Assembly: GCF_000001735.4 (NCBI RefSeq)
Contig: NC_003074.8
Span: forward strand, 11,656,101-11,720,100
From: Arabidopsis thaliana
Lineage: Eukaryota; Streptophyta; Magnoliopsida; Brassicales; Brassicaceae
DNA length: 64,000 bases
Direction of reading: 5' to 3'
In this document: piece after piece, positions 53,301 to 63,429 of the stretch
How positions within the stretch are numbered: position 1 is the stretch's first letter
How the letters are laid out: each line of letters begins with the position of its first letter
The notes under the pieces: model-generated
Seen by the model: the letters and a program-made list of their open reading frames with translations, nothing else
Told to the model about the DNA's origin: nothing
Databases searched by the model: none
Translations under genes and position numbers: made by a program

Positions 53301-56133
53301 TTAGTCATGTTCCATCGGAGAGATCTATTCGTCGGCAAAGAAGAGATTTGTCAGAGAGATCTATTCGTCGGCGAAGAAGAGGTTTGTCGAAGAGATCTAT
53401 TCGTCGGCGAATTTGAGGTTTGTCGGAGAGAATAATTCGTCGGCGAATTTGAGTTTTATCGGACAGAACAATTTGTCAGCGAATTTGAGTTTTATCAGAG
53501 AGAACAATTCGTCGGCAAATTTGAGTAGGTTTGTCAAAATGAAAGTGAAACCCTAATTATTCAGTAAGGGTAAGACCATTATTTTCCACATTAGAAGGGG
53601 CAGTTTTAAAAATGGCCATCAGAAAAGGGCATTGTTGCAAAAGCTTATTACAAAAATGGCACTTTTGCAAATCTCCCTTTTGATTGTTATATCTAAGATT
53701 TAATCTGTAAAATATCATCCCGTATGTATATCGACCCAAATCATTCTGAACATATAACCCCGTCCTATGAAATTAAACATCATTTTGTCTTAGTTTTATA
53801 AACTTCAAATATTTATAATAAGACTCGCAATCCTAGACCCTAACCCGCGAAAACTCGCAACTCCGTCGCAAAAATTGCTACAGAATAAGTTATCGTCACA
53901 AGTGCGTCGCAATTTATGGGGGAACTCAGTTTCCCGCAAAGCCCTCGCAAATTTGCGACGTCTTTGCGGTGAATCATGACTTCCACGCAGTTTCCTCGCA
54001 ATTGTCTCGCAAACGTGCGAGGGAAATATTCGTCGCAAAGTTTGCGACGGAATAGCGAGTTGGTCATGTTCCTTCGGAGAGATCTATTCATCGAAGAAAA
54101 GGTTTGTCAGAGAGATCTATTCGTCGGCGAAGAAGAGGTTTGTCGGAGAGATCTATTCGTCGGCGAATTTGAGGTTTGTTGGAGAGAACAATTTGTCGGC
54201 GAATTTGAGTTTTATCAGAGAGAACAATTTGTCGGCGAATTTGAGTAGGTTTGTCAAAATGAAAGTGAAACCCTAATTATTCAGTAAGGGTAAGACAGTT
54301 ATTTTCCACATTAGAAGGGGCAGTTTTATAAATGGCCATTCGGAAAGGGCATTGTTGCAAAATGTTATTACAAAAATGGCACTTTTGCAAATCTCCCTTT
54401 TGATTGTTATATCTAAGATTTCACCTGTAGAATATCATCCAGTATTAATATCGACCCAAATCATTCTAACCATATAACCCCGTCCTATGAAATTAAACAT
54501 CATTTTGTCTTAGTTTTATATAAACTTCAAATATTTATAATAAGAGAATTAACGAATGTTACTGTAAATGATAACCAAAACATAGAACAAATAGTAAGGA
54601 AATTTAAAACGTGTTCATCTAACCCGCGAAGACTCGCAACTCCATCAAAAAATTTACCACAGAATAAGTTATCGTCGCAAGTGCGTTGCAATTTGTAGGG
54701 GAACTCAGTTTCCCGCAAAGCCCTCGCAAATTTGCGACGTTTTTGCGGGGAATCATTGGCTCGCAAATTTGTGAGGGAAATATTTGTCTCAAAGTTTGCG
54801 ACGGAATAACGAGTTGGTCATGTTCCCTCAGAGAGATCTATTCGTCGGCGAAGAAGAGGTTTGTCGGAGAGATCTATTCGTCGACGAAGAAGAGGTTTGT
54901 CGGAGAGATCTATTCGTCGGCGAATTTGAGGTTTGTCGGAGAGAACAATTCGTCGGCGAATTTGAGTTTTATCGGAGAGAACAATTCGTCGGCGAATTTG
55001 AGTAGGTTTGTCAAAATGAAAGTGAAACCCTAATTATTCAGTAAAGGGATAGACCGTTATTTTCCACATTAGAAGGGCAATTTTCAAAATGGCTATCAGG
55101 AAAGGGCATTGTTGGAAAAGGTAATTAGAAAAAGGGCACTTTTGCAAATCTCCTTTTTGATTGTTATACCTTAGATTTCACCTGTAGAATATCATCTCGT
55201 ATTAATATCGACCCAAATCATTCTAACCATATAACCCCGTCCTATGAAATTAAACATCATTTTGTCTTAGTTTTCTAAACTTTAAATATTTATAATAATA
55301 GAACAAACGAATGTTACAATAAATGATAACCAAAACATAGAACAAATAGTAAGGAAATTTATAACGTGTTCACCTAACCCGCGAAGACTCGCAACTCTGT
55401 TGCAAAATTTGCTACAGAATAAGTTATCGTCGCAAGTGCGTTGCAATTTACGGGGGAACTCAGTTTCCGCAAAGCCCTCGCAAATTTGCGACGTTTTTGC
55501 GGGGAATCATGACTTCCACGCAGTTTCCTCGCAATTGTCTCGCAAATTTGCGAGGGAAATATTTGTCGCAAAGTTTGCGATTGGTCCTGTTCCCTCGGAG
55601 AGATCTATTCGTCGGCGAAGAAAAGGTTTGTCGGAGAGATCTATTCGTCATTAGGAAAGGGCATTGTTGCAAAAGATTATTAGAATATCATCACGTATTA
55701 ATATCGACCCAAATCATTCTGACTATATAACCGCGTCTTATGAAATTAAATATCATTTTGTCTTAGTTTAAGAACTTCAAATATTTATAATAAGACTCGC
55801 AACCCTAAACCCTAACCAGCGAAGACTCGCAACTCCGTCGCAAAAATTGCTACAGAATAAGTTTTCGTCGCAAGTGCGTCGCAATTTGCGTGGGAACTCA
55901 GTTTCCCGCAAATCCCTTGCAAATTTGCGACGTTTTTGCGGGGAATCATGACTTCCACGCAGTTTCCTTGCAATTGTCTTGCAAATTTGCGAGGGAAATA
56001 TTCGTCGCAATGTTTGCGACGGAATAGCGAGTTGGTCCTGTTCCCTCGCAAACCTCTCGCAACTCTGTAACAATTTGCAAGGGATGTTTTCCATCGCAAA
56101 TTTCTCTCGCAAATCGCCTGTTTTCTTGTTGTC
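47322..56133. repeat. Tandem satellite of 720-795-bp monomers with dimeric higher-order pattern
   Basis: Using TTTTGATTGTTATAT as phase mark, monomers start near 47731, 48465, 49207, 49929, 50686, 51408, 52163, 52884, 53678, 54398 and 55155, with partial units at both ends. Lengths are about 734, 742, 722, 757, 722, 755, 721, 794, 720 and 757. From 49929 long and short forms alternate: long ones keep AACTAACGAATGTTACTG, short ones have GACTCGCATCCTAGACCC instead. Each monomer has a TCGCAAATTTGCGAGG-rich part (CACTA subterminal style), a 36-bp minisatellite, a GTGAAACCCTAATTATTCAG mark and a part shared with 38390-38790. The last units carry CACTA-type termini (see 56119-57230). Open frames in it are by-products of the 36-bp period. 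Confidence 0.93.
47402..47586 (+). repeat. 36-bp minisatellite inside the satellite monomer (first instance)
   Basis: The unit GGAGAGATCTATTCGTCGGC (then GAAGAAGAGGTTTGTC) is repeated about three times. It is followed by two or three units in which AGATCT becomes GAACAA and the second half becomes GAATTTGAGTTTTATC. The block recurs in nearly every monomer (for example 50358-50535, 51838-52016 and 54833-55010). The period is divisible by three, so frames stay open on both strands and give 12-residue repeats (RRDLFVGEEEVC) without any sign of being a gene. Confidence 0.9.
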
Positions 56134-57230
56134 AAAAAAAAAAAATCTAAACTATTTGCTTCATCATCGCTCTTCCTACAAACCAAACTGGCTTGAAAAA
56201 AGCTGTCATTGTTTTCATCATGTGTTATCCATCATTATCTGTCCATCTATATGTTTATATTTTGATAAAACTTGTATCTTTTGATATCATTTACATTGAT
56301 TTCACTTGTTGGACACATAGAAGTGTAGAGAAATAATTTGCATTCCTTGATTTAGTGGACATAATATTGTGGAACTCAATTTGCGAGGAACTCAGTTTCC
56401 CGCAAAGCTCTCGCAACTCTGTAGCAATTTGCGAGGGATGTTTTCCATCGCAAATTTCCCTCGCAAATCGCCTGTTTTCTTGTAGCGAAAAAGAAAAAAT
56501 CTAAACTATTTGCTTCATCATCGCTCTTCCTACAAAACAACCTGGCTTGAAAAAAGGTGTCATTGTTTTCATAATGTGTTATTTTATCATTATCTGTCCA
56601 TCTATATATTTATATTTTGCTAAAACTTGTATATTTTGATATCATTTACATGGATTTCACTTGTTGGACCCATAGAAGTGTAGAGAAATAATTTGCATTC
56701 CTTGATTTAGTGGACATGATATTGTGGAACTCAATTTGCGAGTGAACTCAGTTTCCCGCAAAGCCCTCGCTAATTTGCGACGTTTTTGCGGGGAATCATG
56801 ACTTCCACGCAGTTTCCTCGCAATTGTCTCACAAATTTGTGAGGGAAATATTCGTCACAAAGTTTGCGACGGAATATCGACTTGGTCCTGTTCCCTCACA
56901 ATCCTCTCGCAACTCTGTAGCAATTTGAGTGATGTTTTCCATTGCAAATTTCTCTCGCAAATCGCCTGTTTTCTTGTAGTGAAAAAGAAAAAATCTAAAC
57001 TATTTGCTTCATCATCGCTCTTGCTACAAACCAAACTGGCTTGAAAAAAGATGTCATTGTTTTCATAATATGTTATCCATCATTATATGTCCATCTATAT
57101 GTTTATATTTTTCTAAAACTTGTATCTTTTGATATCATTTACATGGATTTCACTTGTTGCACACATAGAAGTGTAGAGAAATAATTTGCATTCCTTGATT
57201 TAGTGGACATGATATTGTGGATACTATCTA
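56119..57230 (+). repeat. Three tandem CACTA-type right termini with repeated flank
   Basis: TCGCAAATCGCCTGTTTTCT then TGTAG-type ends occur at 56133, 56487 and 56981. The last is exactly CTTGTAGTG (56973-56981), the second CTTGTAGCG, the first CTTGTTGTC. Each is followed by the same flank (AAAAAATCTAAACTATTTGC, later GATATCATTTACAT and TTAGTGGACATGATATTGTGG). The units are about 354 and 494 bp long. Because the flank is copied with the terminus, the duplication happened after insertion and not by transposition. Confidence 0.85.
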
Positions 57231-59950
57231 ACTTGCAGAAACTATTTCTTATATTTTTTCAGACCAGTTTCTTGTTTAAAGGGGATCAAGTCAAACCACG
57301 GCATGGACTCTTCTACGGTCAATACATTCTCTCTCTGGAACATTAAAGACATAAACACCATTTACATTATGAAGATTATTTTTTTACGCTACAAGTGACA
57401 ACAAAATTGTTAGCAAATAAAGAAGTAATGACCCCCAAAAAAAGAAAGAAAACAATACAACACGTTTCATCGAGAAACTTACAGTGTTAAAGAAACATAT
57501 AGCTATTTCATCATTTGACTGATTGATAATATGAGTTTTGAGTGACTGAGCAATGCAACTAACATCAATGTGAAAATGACTTTTTGTTTGTCTTCTTTCT
57601 CTTGTTAAATATCAATATAATACAAAAGGGCAAGTAGAGCTGAACATTTTGGGAGAAGCATCAATTAGATAGACTACAAATTCTTTGGAATTCTTTGGAA
57701 GCCTCTTTTTCCTGTTGCACCAAAAGATTCATCACTAACCAATACTAATCAATGTTTCATTTCTTTTTTGGCTTTCACTAAAAAGTCCAAGAAGAAAAAA
57801 AGGTTAAAACTGAAAGATATCATTTACATCAAACATAATCAATATAACCGGTTAAGCAATTAATGATACAGAAGACTCATCAATGGACAACTATGATATC
57901 ATTTACATGAATTTGACTTGTTGGACACACAGAAGTGGACAACAATAGTTTGCAATCCTTGATTTAGTGGACATGATATTGTGGATACTATGTAATTTGC
58001 ATAAACTATTTTTTTATTTGGGTGGATATAAGGACAACTATGATATCATTTACATGGATTTGACTTGTTGGACACATAGAAGTGGACAACAATAGTTTGC
58101 AGTCCTTGATTTAGTGGACATGATATTGTGGATACTATCTAATTTGCATAAACTATTTCTTCTATTTTTTTAGATCAATTTCTTGTTTAATGGGGATCAA
58201 GTCAAACCACAGCATGGACTCTACTATTGTTGATAAAAATTTTCATTTTTAGAAAGCAACATGACTTTTCCTTTCTCAATTCTAGCCCATTATGATTTAT
58301 GTACATAGATATCTTATATTTTTTCTGCTAACGATGCAGAATGCAGTTGAAATGGCAACATTCATCTGATTCATGGTAAGGCCACAGTCTAAATTATGTG
58401 CATCAATCCTTAAATCAGCTATGTAATGTTATTCAGAAAAAACTTTCATTTAATATTTCGGTGGGGAATAAAAGAAATTTTTTGCTTTATGAAGAACCAT
58501 ACGATGATATAAAGCCGACTAAAGTCTGGGTGCGTTGGAAGTACACAATAATTTGCAGCAACACACTATCTCTAATCGTCACTCTCGTTAGTCTAAACTT
58601 TTCAGATATCTACAAGTTCCATAATCTTAAGCTTATCAAAGTCTATGATAAAACATCGCTCTGCCAGGTCAATACAAAAGAGTCGGAGATTCCGAATCGA
58701 CTTCTATGTCATCTTTCCCATCCCACTGGCGGTTAAGGCGCTGTATACACATCGTTCCCAAACCATTGCCGGTTAAGGCGGAGGCAACTCAATTGAAAGA
58801 GATCGTTGAAGGAGATTTTTGGGATGGGAGAAAGAGAGCGTTGCACAGGGAATATCAACTACTTCAAGGCTCATACCCAACCCGGAGATTCAGAATCCAC
58901 TTGCCAGAAGAATTCCTTGGCTGGAAGAAATATCAGCCATCGACATCAATATTGTGAGATAATATCCTGTAATTGTGAAGGTAACTCCCTTTCTCATCTC
59001 CAAATCTCAATTGTCGTTTTATTAGATACCAATTCAAACAAAACTATGCTAACCAATTAAGCAATTGATGGTTTAGTTTGAAAAGGATATAATTGTCCTT
59101 TTATCCTCCATAAACAAGGGAAAGTGCCTCATCCTCGAAAAGTGCCTCAAAAGGAATAATATTCTCTGAAAGTGCATAAACGTGTCATATTCCCTTTCAA
59201 AAATAATGACATGTATAGCTCTCCTTGTGGCTTTGTCATAGTATACTTGAGATACAAACATCTAAGTGCGAAGATCAAAGAAGAAGAGAATGCCAGCCAG
59301 CTCCGCCGCTAACCAAATCTCTTTCTCCCACCGTCTCCCCGTCTTCCTACGAATGCAGCATCTATGTCGTTCTTCATCACCATTACATTCATGAATCATC
59401 AAAAGTCGCAACTTTTGTTCCGATTTCATAATTGTTGTGATCTTCATCTATGCTGAGAAATATAATTAAAAAAGCTGATGTGATTACCACAAAAACATTG
59501 TTATGCACATTCTCTTCTCCTCCAACATACTAACGAATCATCTCTCTGCTATAATATTTTGTCTTTTTTTATTATTATTATCTTCTACTTAAACGTTGTG
59601 TGTGATTTTTCTTATCATGAAACAATATCACATGCACGGTTCTACAAACCAACCAACTGAATTTCTTTTAAGAAAGCTCGCCGATGAATTTTTGATATCG
59701 CCACCAATTTTCTAACAGTTTTAAAATATAGTAGCTTGATATGAGCTGAACGAAAACCCTCATCAAAGTATTTTTAAGGAACAAAAAGGCGTTATAAAAT
59801 TTATGGAGTTTTTTTTTCTCGACGATATTTATATGGAAACAAATAATGCTATTTTTATATATACATGTCATTATCAACTTATATTTCCTTGATTTTTGTA
59901 AATTTATGGCATGAATACAATAACTTAAAAGCAAATAGCTTAAATTTATT
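57231..59950. other. Intergenic, no firm gene
   Basis: Apart from the flank repeats at 57890-58240, this region has only short open frames. One at 58706-58957 (83 codons, including FWDGRKRALHREYQLLQG and FRIHLPEEFLGWKKY) has protein-like composition and may be an exon of a decayed gene. It contains a small direct repeat, GGCGGTTAAGGCG-like, at 58728 and 58769. I do not recognise it and see no splice context. Confidence 0.45.
57890..58240 (+). repeat. Two more copies of the flank repeat
   Basis: The segment GATATCATTTACATG..TTAGTGGACATGATATTGTGG recurs at about 57894-57990 and 58040-58135, and the following TTTCTTGTTTAA..GGGGATCAAGTCAAACCAC recurs from 57267 at 58188. These copies lack the CACTA terminus. 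They show that the flank, not only the CACTA end, has been duplicated repeatedly. Confidence 0.8.
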
Positions 59951-60231
59951 ATGGAAAATTTTCTAAATATTTTTTCATCAAATAATATAAAAATTATCAA
60001 AATGAAAATTTCCACTTTATTAAATTTATTAAAAAATAAATAATTTATTATTAATCACTCTAAATTTATCAGTACTTCAAGTTATTTTATTCAGTTATTA
60101 AAGTAAAAATTCAATTATTCTATTCAGTTTTTATTAATGAGATGGTATATACTTTAAATTAATAAAATAGAAATTTTCATTTTGATAATTTTTATATTAT
60201 TTGGTCACAGAATATTTAGAAAAATTTTCAT
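59951..60231. repeat. Foldback (MITE-like) inverted repeat, about 80-bp arms
   Basis: The left arm, ATGGAAAATTTTCTAAATAT..ATAATATAAAAATTATCAAA (59951-60040), pairs with the right arm, TTTGATAATTTTTATATTAT..AATATTTAGAAAAATTTTCA (60150-60231), around a loop of about 110 bp. A non-autonomous DNA element or a hairpin-forming relic. No target duplication could be fixed in the AT-rich surroundings. Confidence 0.75.
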
Positions 60232-60786
60232 ATTTTCAAATATTCTCTTATTTTCATATATGAGTTTTTTCCAATTTACAAAAATCAAACAAATAGAAAA
60301 TAAGAATAATTTCATAAATGTTAATTAGCGAGATGTCTAATCCCGATTGATTGTTTAAAGTCCTATGTGAACGTCTTTAGAAACAATAAAAATTAAAACA
60401 TTTTAAAACTTTGTAATGTTGAAAATTACAACATTTATAAATATAGATAAAGATTATAAATATAGATATACCCGAATTACCATGACTAGATAAATTTATT
60501 AATATAGATAAAGATTTTACATAGTTTATATTACATTTCTGCAAAATGTATATATTTATTGTAAGTACAGTATATAAAAATTAAAACTATAGAATATCTT
60601 ATTAACTTTTGGTTTGTTTAGTTTAGATACACTAAAATTGGTTCGGTTCGGTTCAATTTCGATTTTTGATTTTCTAATTCATGAAAGTATGAAACCATTT
60701 TTATATAAGTAAATCTTGGTTTGGTTTTAGTGAAATATCAGTTTGGTACACCTTAGATGTTTTTGTTATGTTTTTTTTTTTTTTTT

Positions 60787-61135
60787 GGGGGCCAAATTAA
60801 CTCCTTTTGTTAGTCAGTATTTAATAGTTAATACACTCATATAGTTTCATATTCACAAATAGTTAACTATGGTGCAGGTTTTGTTTAAAATAACTTTTTC
60901 GTTACCTTTATACTCTTTTCTTCTGGAATTTTTTTGCCAAATTAACCTCTTACTTTTAACTAGTATTAAATAGCTAATACACCAATATATCCTCATGTTC
61001 ATAAATAATTAAGTATGGACCTTCGGTGCATATTTAGTGTTTACTGTTAGCAATGGGTTTCATAAAATAAGTTTGGTAGTTATTTGAATAACTTACTTCA
61101 TTACTTTTGTATTTTCTTTTCTTTAATTTCTTTGC
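60787..61135 (+). repeat. Diverged direct repeat upstream of the prolamin-like gene
   Basis: Two copies of about 145-190 bp share GCCAAATTAAC, TAGTTAATACACTCATATA (versus TAGCTAATACACCAATATA), TTCATATTCACAAATA and TTTTGTATT/TTTATACTC stretches in the same order, at about 60790 and 60940. It is an old tandem duplication of non-coding sequence in the gene's upstream region. Confidence 0.6.
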
Positions 61136-61432
61136 AAATTCATTTGAATACAAACAGTAAATGTACTACAATGAAGCTTGAAATGAACATATAGAGGGAC
61201 TTAAATCCTAATTTTTCTATCTATGATATGCTCAAGATTTTTTATTCAACTTATTTCATAGTCATAAATTGAAATGTATTAAACGAATAATATTTATAAA
61301 CGGTGTAAAACGTCAAAAGATGTAAATTATGTGATAACTAATAAAATATTGTTGGTGAGAGATAAATAAAGAAAGATGTTATTTTCACTATTAAAGAGTT
61401 ACTAAATAATAACGTTAATGAACATTCGACAC

Positions 61433-61440
61433 TATAAATA
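61433..61440 (+). promoter_or_regulatory. TATA box of the prolamin-like gene
   Basis: TATAAATA lies 73-80 bp upstream of the start codon. That gives a short 5' UTR of about 45 bp with transcription starting near 61465. Position and sequence are both typical. Confidence 0.65.
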
Positions 61441-61512
61441 CACACAGAAATCCTCATTGGTAAAACATAAACAAAGAACCCAATTAAGAATAAAAGATCA
61501 AAATATTTTAAA

Positions 61513-61983
61513 ATGGAGAATAAAACCATGTTCATCCTATTTTCTTCGATCATGGTTTTGCTATCGTTTTCTCATCTAACTTTGGCCAAAGAAGGCGATA
61601 ATGACAAGCCACTCCTCATTTCAGACGACGAGTTTAATGCGATGATTGCAAGGTCACCGACAGCGAACGATTATAACGATAATGTTGGTCGTACATATTC
61701 AAAGAAACAAAAAAAATATCTTCTAAACTGCAGTAAAAAGATGGACGTCCCAGACAAATGTATAGAAGAAGTGTTGGCTGAAATTATTCAGAACAAAAGT
61801 GCTTCAAGGGATTGTTGTTTAGGGATAGTGAAAGCTGGAAAGGAATGTCACATGGAATATATGAAATTATTTTTTCAAATCTATCAACTTAGACGTTTTA
61901 CTTCTAAAAGGTTTTCCAAAGCTAATGAAATATGGAACAGATGTTTCACTGAAATTGGAGCTGTTTCACCGTATTCTGGTTAA
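61513..61983 (+). CDS. Prolamin-like (ECA1 gametogenesis-related type) secreted protein
   Basis: The 156-residue protein has a clear signal peptide (residues 1-25, MENKTMFILF..LTLA) and an N-terminal acidic stretch. It has six Cys at 73, 83, 101, 102, 112 and 144, a C-x9-C-x17-CC-x9-C-x31-C pattern. The adjacent CC with flanking single Cys is the hallmark of the plant Prolamin_like domain (ECA1/EC1-related small secreted proteins, many expressed in female gametophyte or seed). It is a single exon, as usual for the family. The ATG at 61513 is the first in frame and follows a TATA box. The specific role is unknown; secretion to the apoplast is inferred. It ends at TAA 61981-61983, and polyadenylation probably follows near 62010-62030. 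Confidence 0.85.
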   Translation: MENKTMFILFSSIMVLLSFSHLTLAKEGDNDKPLLISDDEFNAMIARSPTANDYNDNVGRTYSKKQKKYLLNCSKKMDVPDKCIEEVLAEIIQNKSASRDCCLGIVKAGKECHMEYMKLFFQIYQLRRFTSKRFSKANEIWNRCFTEIGAVSPYSG

Positions 61984-62906
61984 AAAAGATGTAACTAATT
62001 TCATTATATGAATACAATACTATTATTTCTGATCGATTTTGTTTTCTGTGATTTTAGTTTTTTTCTTTGCTAACATGGAACCATTAATTATACCAACAAT
62101 TTGATTTGGTTTTACTTATCAAACATATGACACAAATTTTGTGTGACTAAAAATTTTTATTGAAAGTTTTGAAAGATATGTTTTTATATGTCTACTTGTT
62201 GTCAATATTATAAACTCTTTAAATTTTAAAATTACCATGACAAATAGTTACAATTTAAATACATAACTAAAAATAACTTTAATACAACTTTTAGGTTTTA
62301 CAACATTTGAACATTTTTTTGGTTTATAACACTTTCTTTAGTTTTAGATATTTAGGATAACGACGTGTTTTTATGTATAAAATAAATTGTTGTACGGAAA
62401 ATAACTTCGACGACTTTCTCATTTTGGTACCCACAAATTTATTATTTTTTTGTTTATCTTCGCTACATTAGTCAATATAACTCTTCTAAAAATAATATAC
62501 TATATAGAAGTATATTTATAAGTTTATCTACACTTTCTTTTAACAACTCATATTTTCTCACACTCTTTTCAATATATATATGAATTTCTGTCTTCACAAT
62601 TTTTTACGAAAAGCTATCACTCTCCTATTTTTTTGTAAGCACTCATTTTATTTGTTTCATTCTTTCTTACAGTGTCTCTTTCCATCCTCTTTTGATTTTT
62701 TCTAAGCAATATGTGTCATACCTTTTAAACTCACATGCTCCATATTTCTTCTTCGAAAATCTCTTTTTTTTCTTGTTAGTATAAACATTTTTCAAGCTCG
62801 TTAAGATGTACTCTGTTTGTTTTCTGTTATTCTAAGAAAAAGTTTTCGCTTCTAAATTGTTATAGTTACTGAAATTCCTTTTCCAATAAGTTTAAAGTTA
62901 ATATTT
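61984..62906. other. Intergenic, AT-rich, no gene seen
   Basis: 3' flank of the prolamin-like gene and AT-rich DNA with stops in all frames. TTTAAAGTTAATATTT at 62891-62906 is the left copy of the target duplication of the adjacent LINE fragment. Confidence 0.55.
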
Positions 62907-63413
62907 TTTATTTTTTATTTTTTTTGAAAGAATGTAAAATTATATTCAACAAAAAAAACCATTGTTTACAATAAATGTAACATGAATTTAGAGAGTTCAA
63001 ACAGAGTCTGAGAGATGATCATGTGTCCTAACTGCGAGTTTGAAACCAATACTGCAGCCCACCTTGAAGTCTTTTGTTCCCCATCTTCTGAAGTGTGCTG
63101 AATCTATTCCGAATGTTTTTGTCAATGAGCTTAGTTAGCTTCGAAGCCGGAATTGCAGGCTCACCATGTCGCCTACCATTTCTCTCTCGCCATAGACTAT
63201 GAATCAAAGCTTGGAATGTATACCGAAGGGTGAAAACATGGAGATATGGCTGAGACGAGTCAAGAAGGTGAGGAGTGATTAAGCTCCAACTCGAAACGTT
63301 TCTGCCATTGAGAAGTCCTTTTGCTAAAGCGATCCAAATTTGAGAAGAATAGGGACACGAGAAAAAGAGGTGGTCTCGCGTCTCCAGTTCCTCGTCGCAG
63401 AAAACATAATTTA
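62907..63413 (-). mobile_element. 5'-truncated LINE, minus strand
   Basis: It is flanked by a perfect 16-bp target duplication, TTTAAAGTTAATATTT, at 62891-62906 and 63414-63429. A T-rich run next to the left copy (about 62907-62935) is the poly(A) tail read on the plus strand. At 507 bp it holds only the 3' end of the LINE. Confidence 0.92.
63028..63408 (-). pseudogene. LINE zf-RVT C-terminal fragment
   Basis: The minus strand reads VFCDEELETRDHLFFSCPYS, SQIWIALAKGLL, FTLRYTFQALIHSLWRERNG, RRHGEPAIPASKL and ends QYWFQTRS with a stop at 63030-63028. This is the same domain as at 13688-14326 (CVFCSEPMETRNHLFF) but from a different LINE copy. The open frame suggests a fairly recent, though incomplete, insertion. 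Confidence 0.88.
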
Positions 63414-63429
63414 TTTAAAGTTAATATTT

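Noticed and set aside
47287..55033. Many frames of 60-125 codons with RRDLFVGEEEVC-type repeats
   Set aside because: They come from the 36-bp minisatellite, whose period keeps all frames open on both strands. They differ in start and end from monomer to monomer and have no consistent start codon, so they are not repeat proteins.
55790..55830. Telomere-like CCCTAAACCCTAACC string
   Set aside because: Only two to three imperfect units inside satellite monomers. It is part of the monomer consensus (GAAACCCTAATTATTC and CTAGACCCTAACCCGCG), not an interstitial telomere.
47322..56133. CRISPR-like array
   Set aside because: Repeats are 36 bp and regular, but units are contiguous with no unique spacers, and the sequence is plant nuclear DNA.
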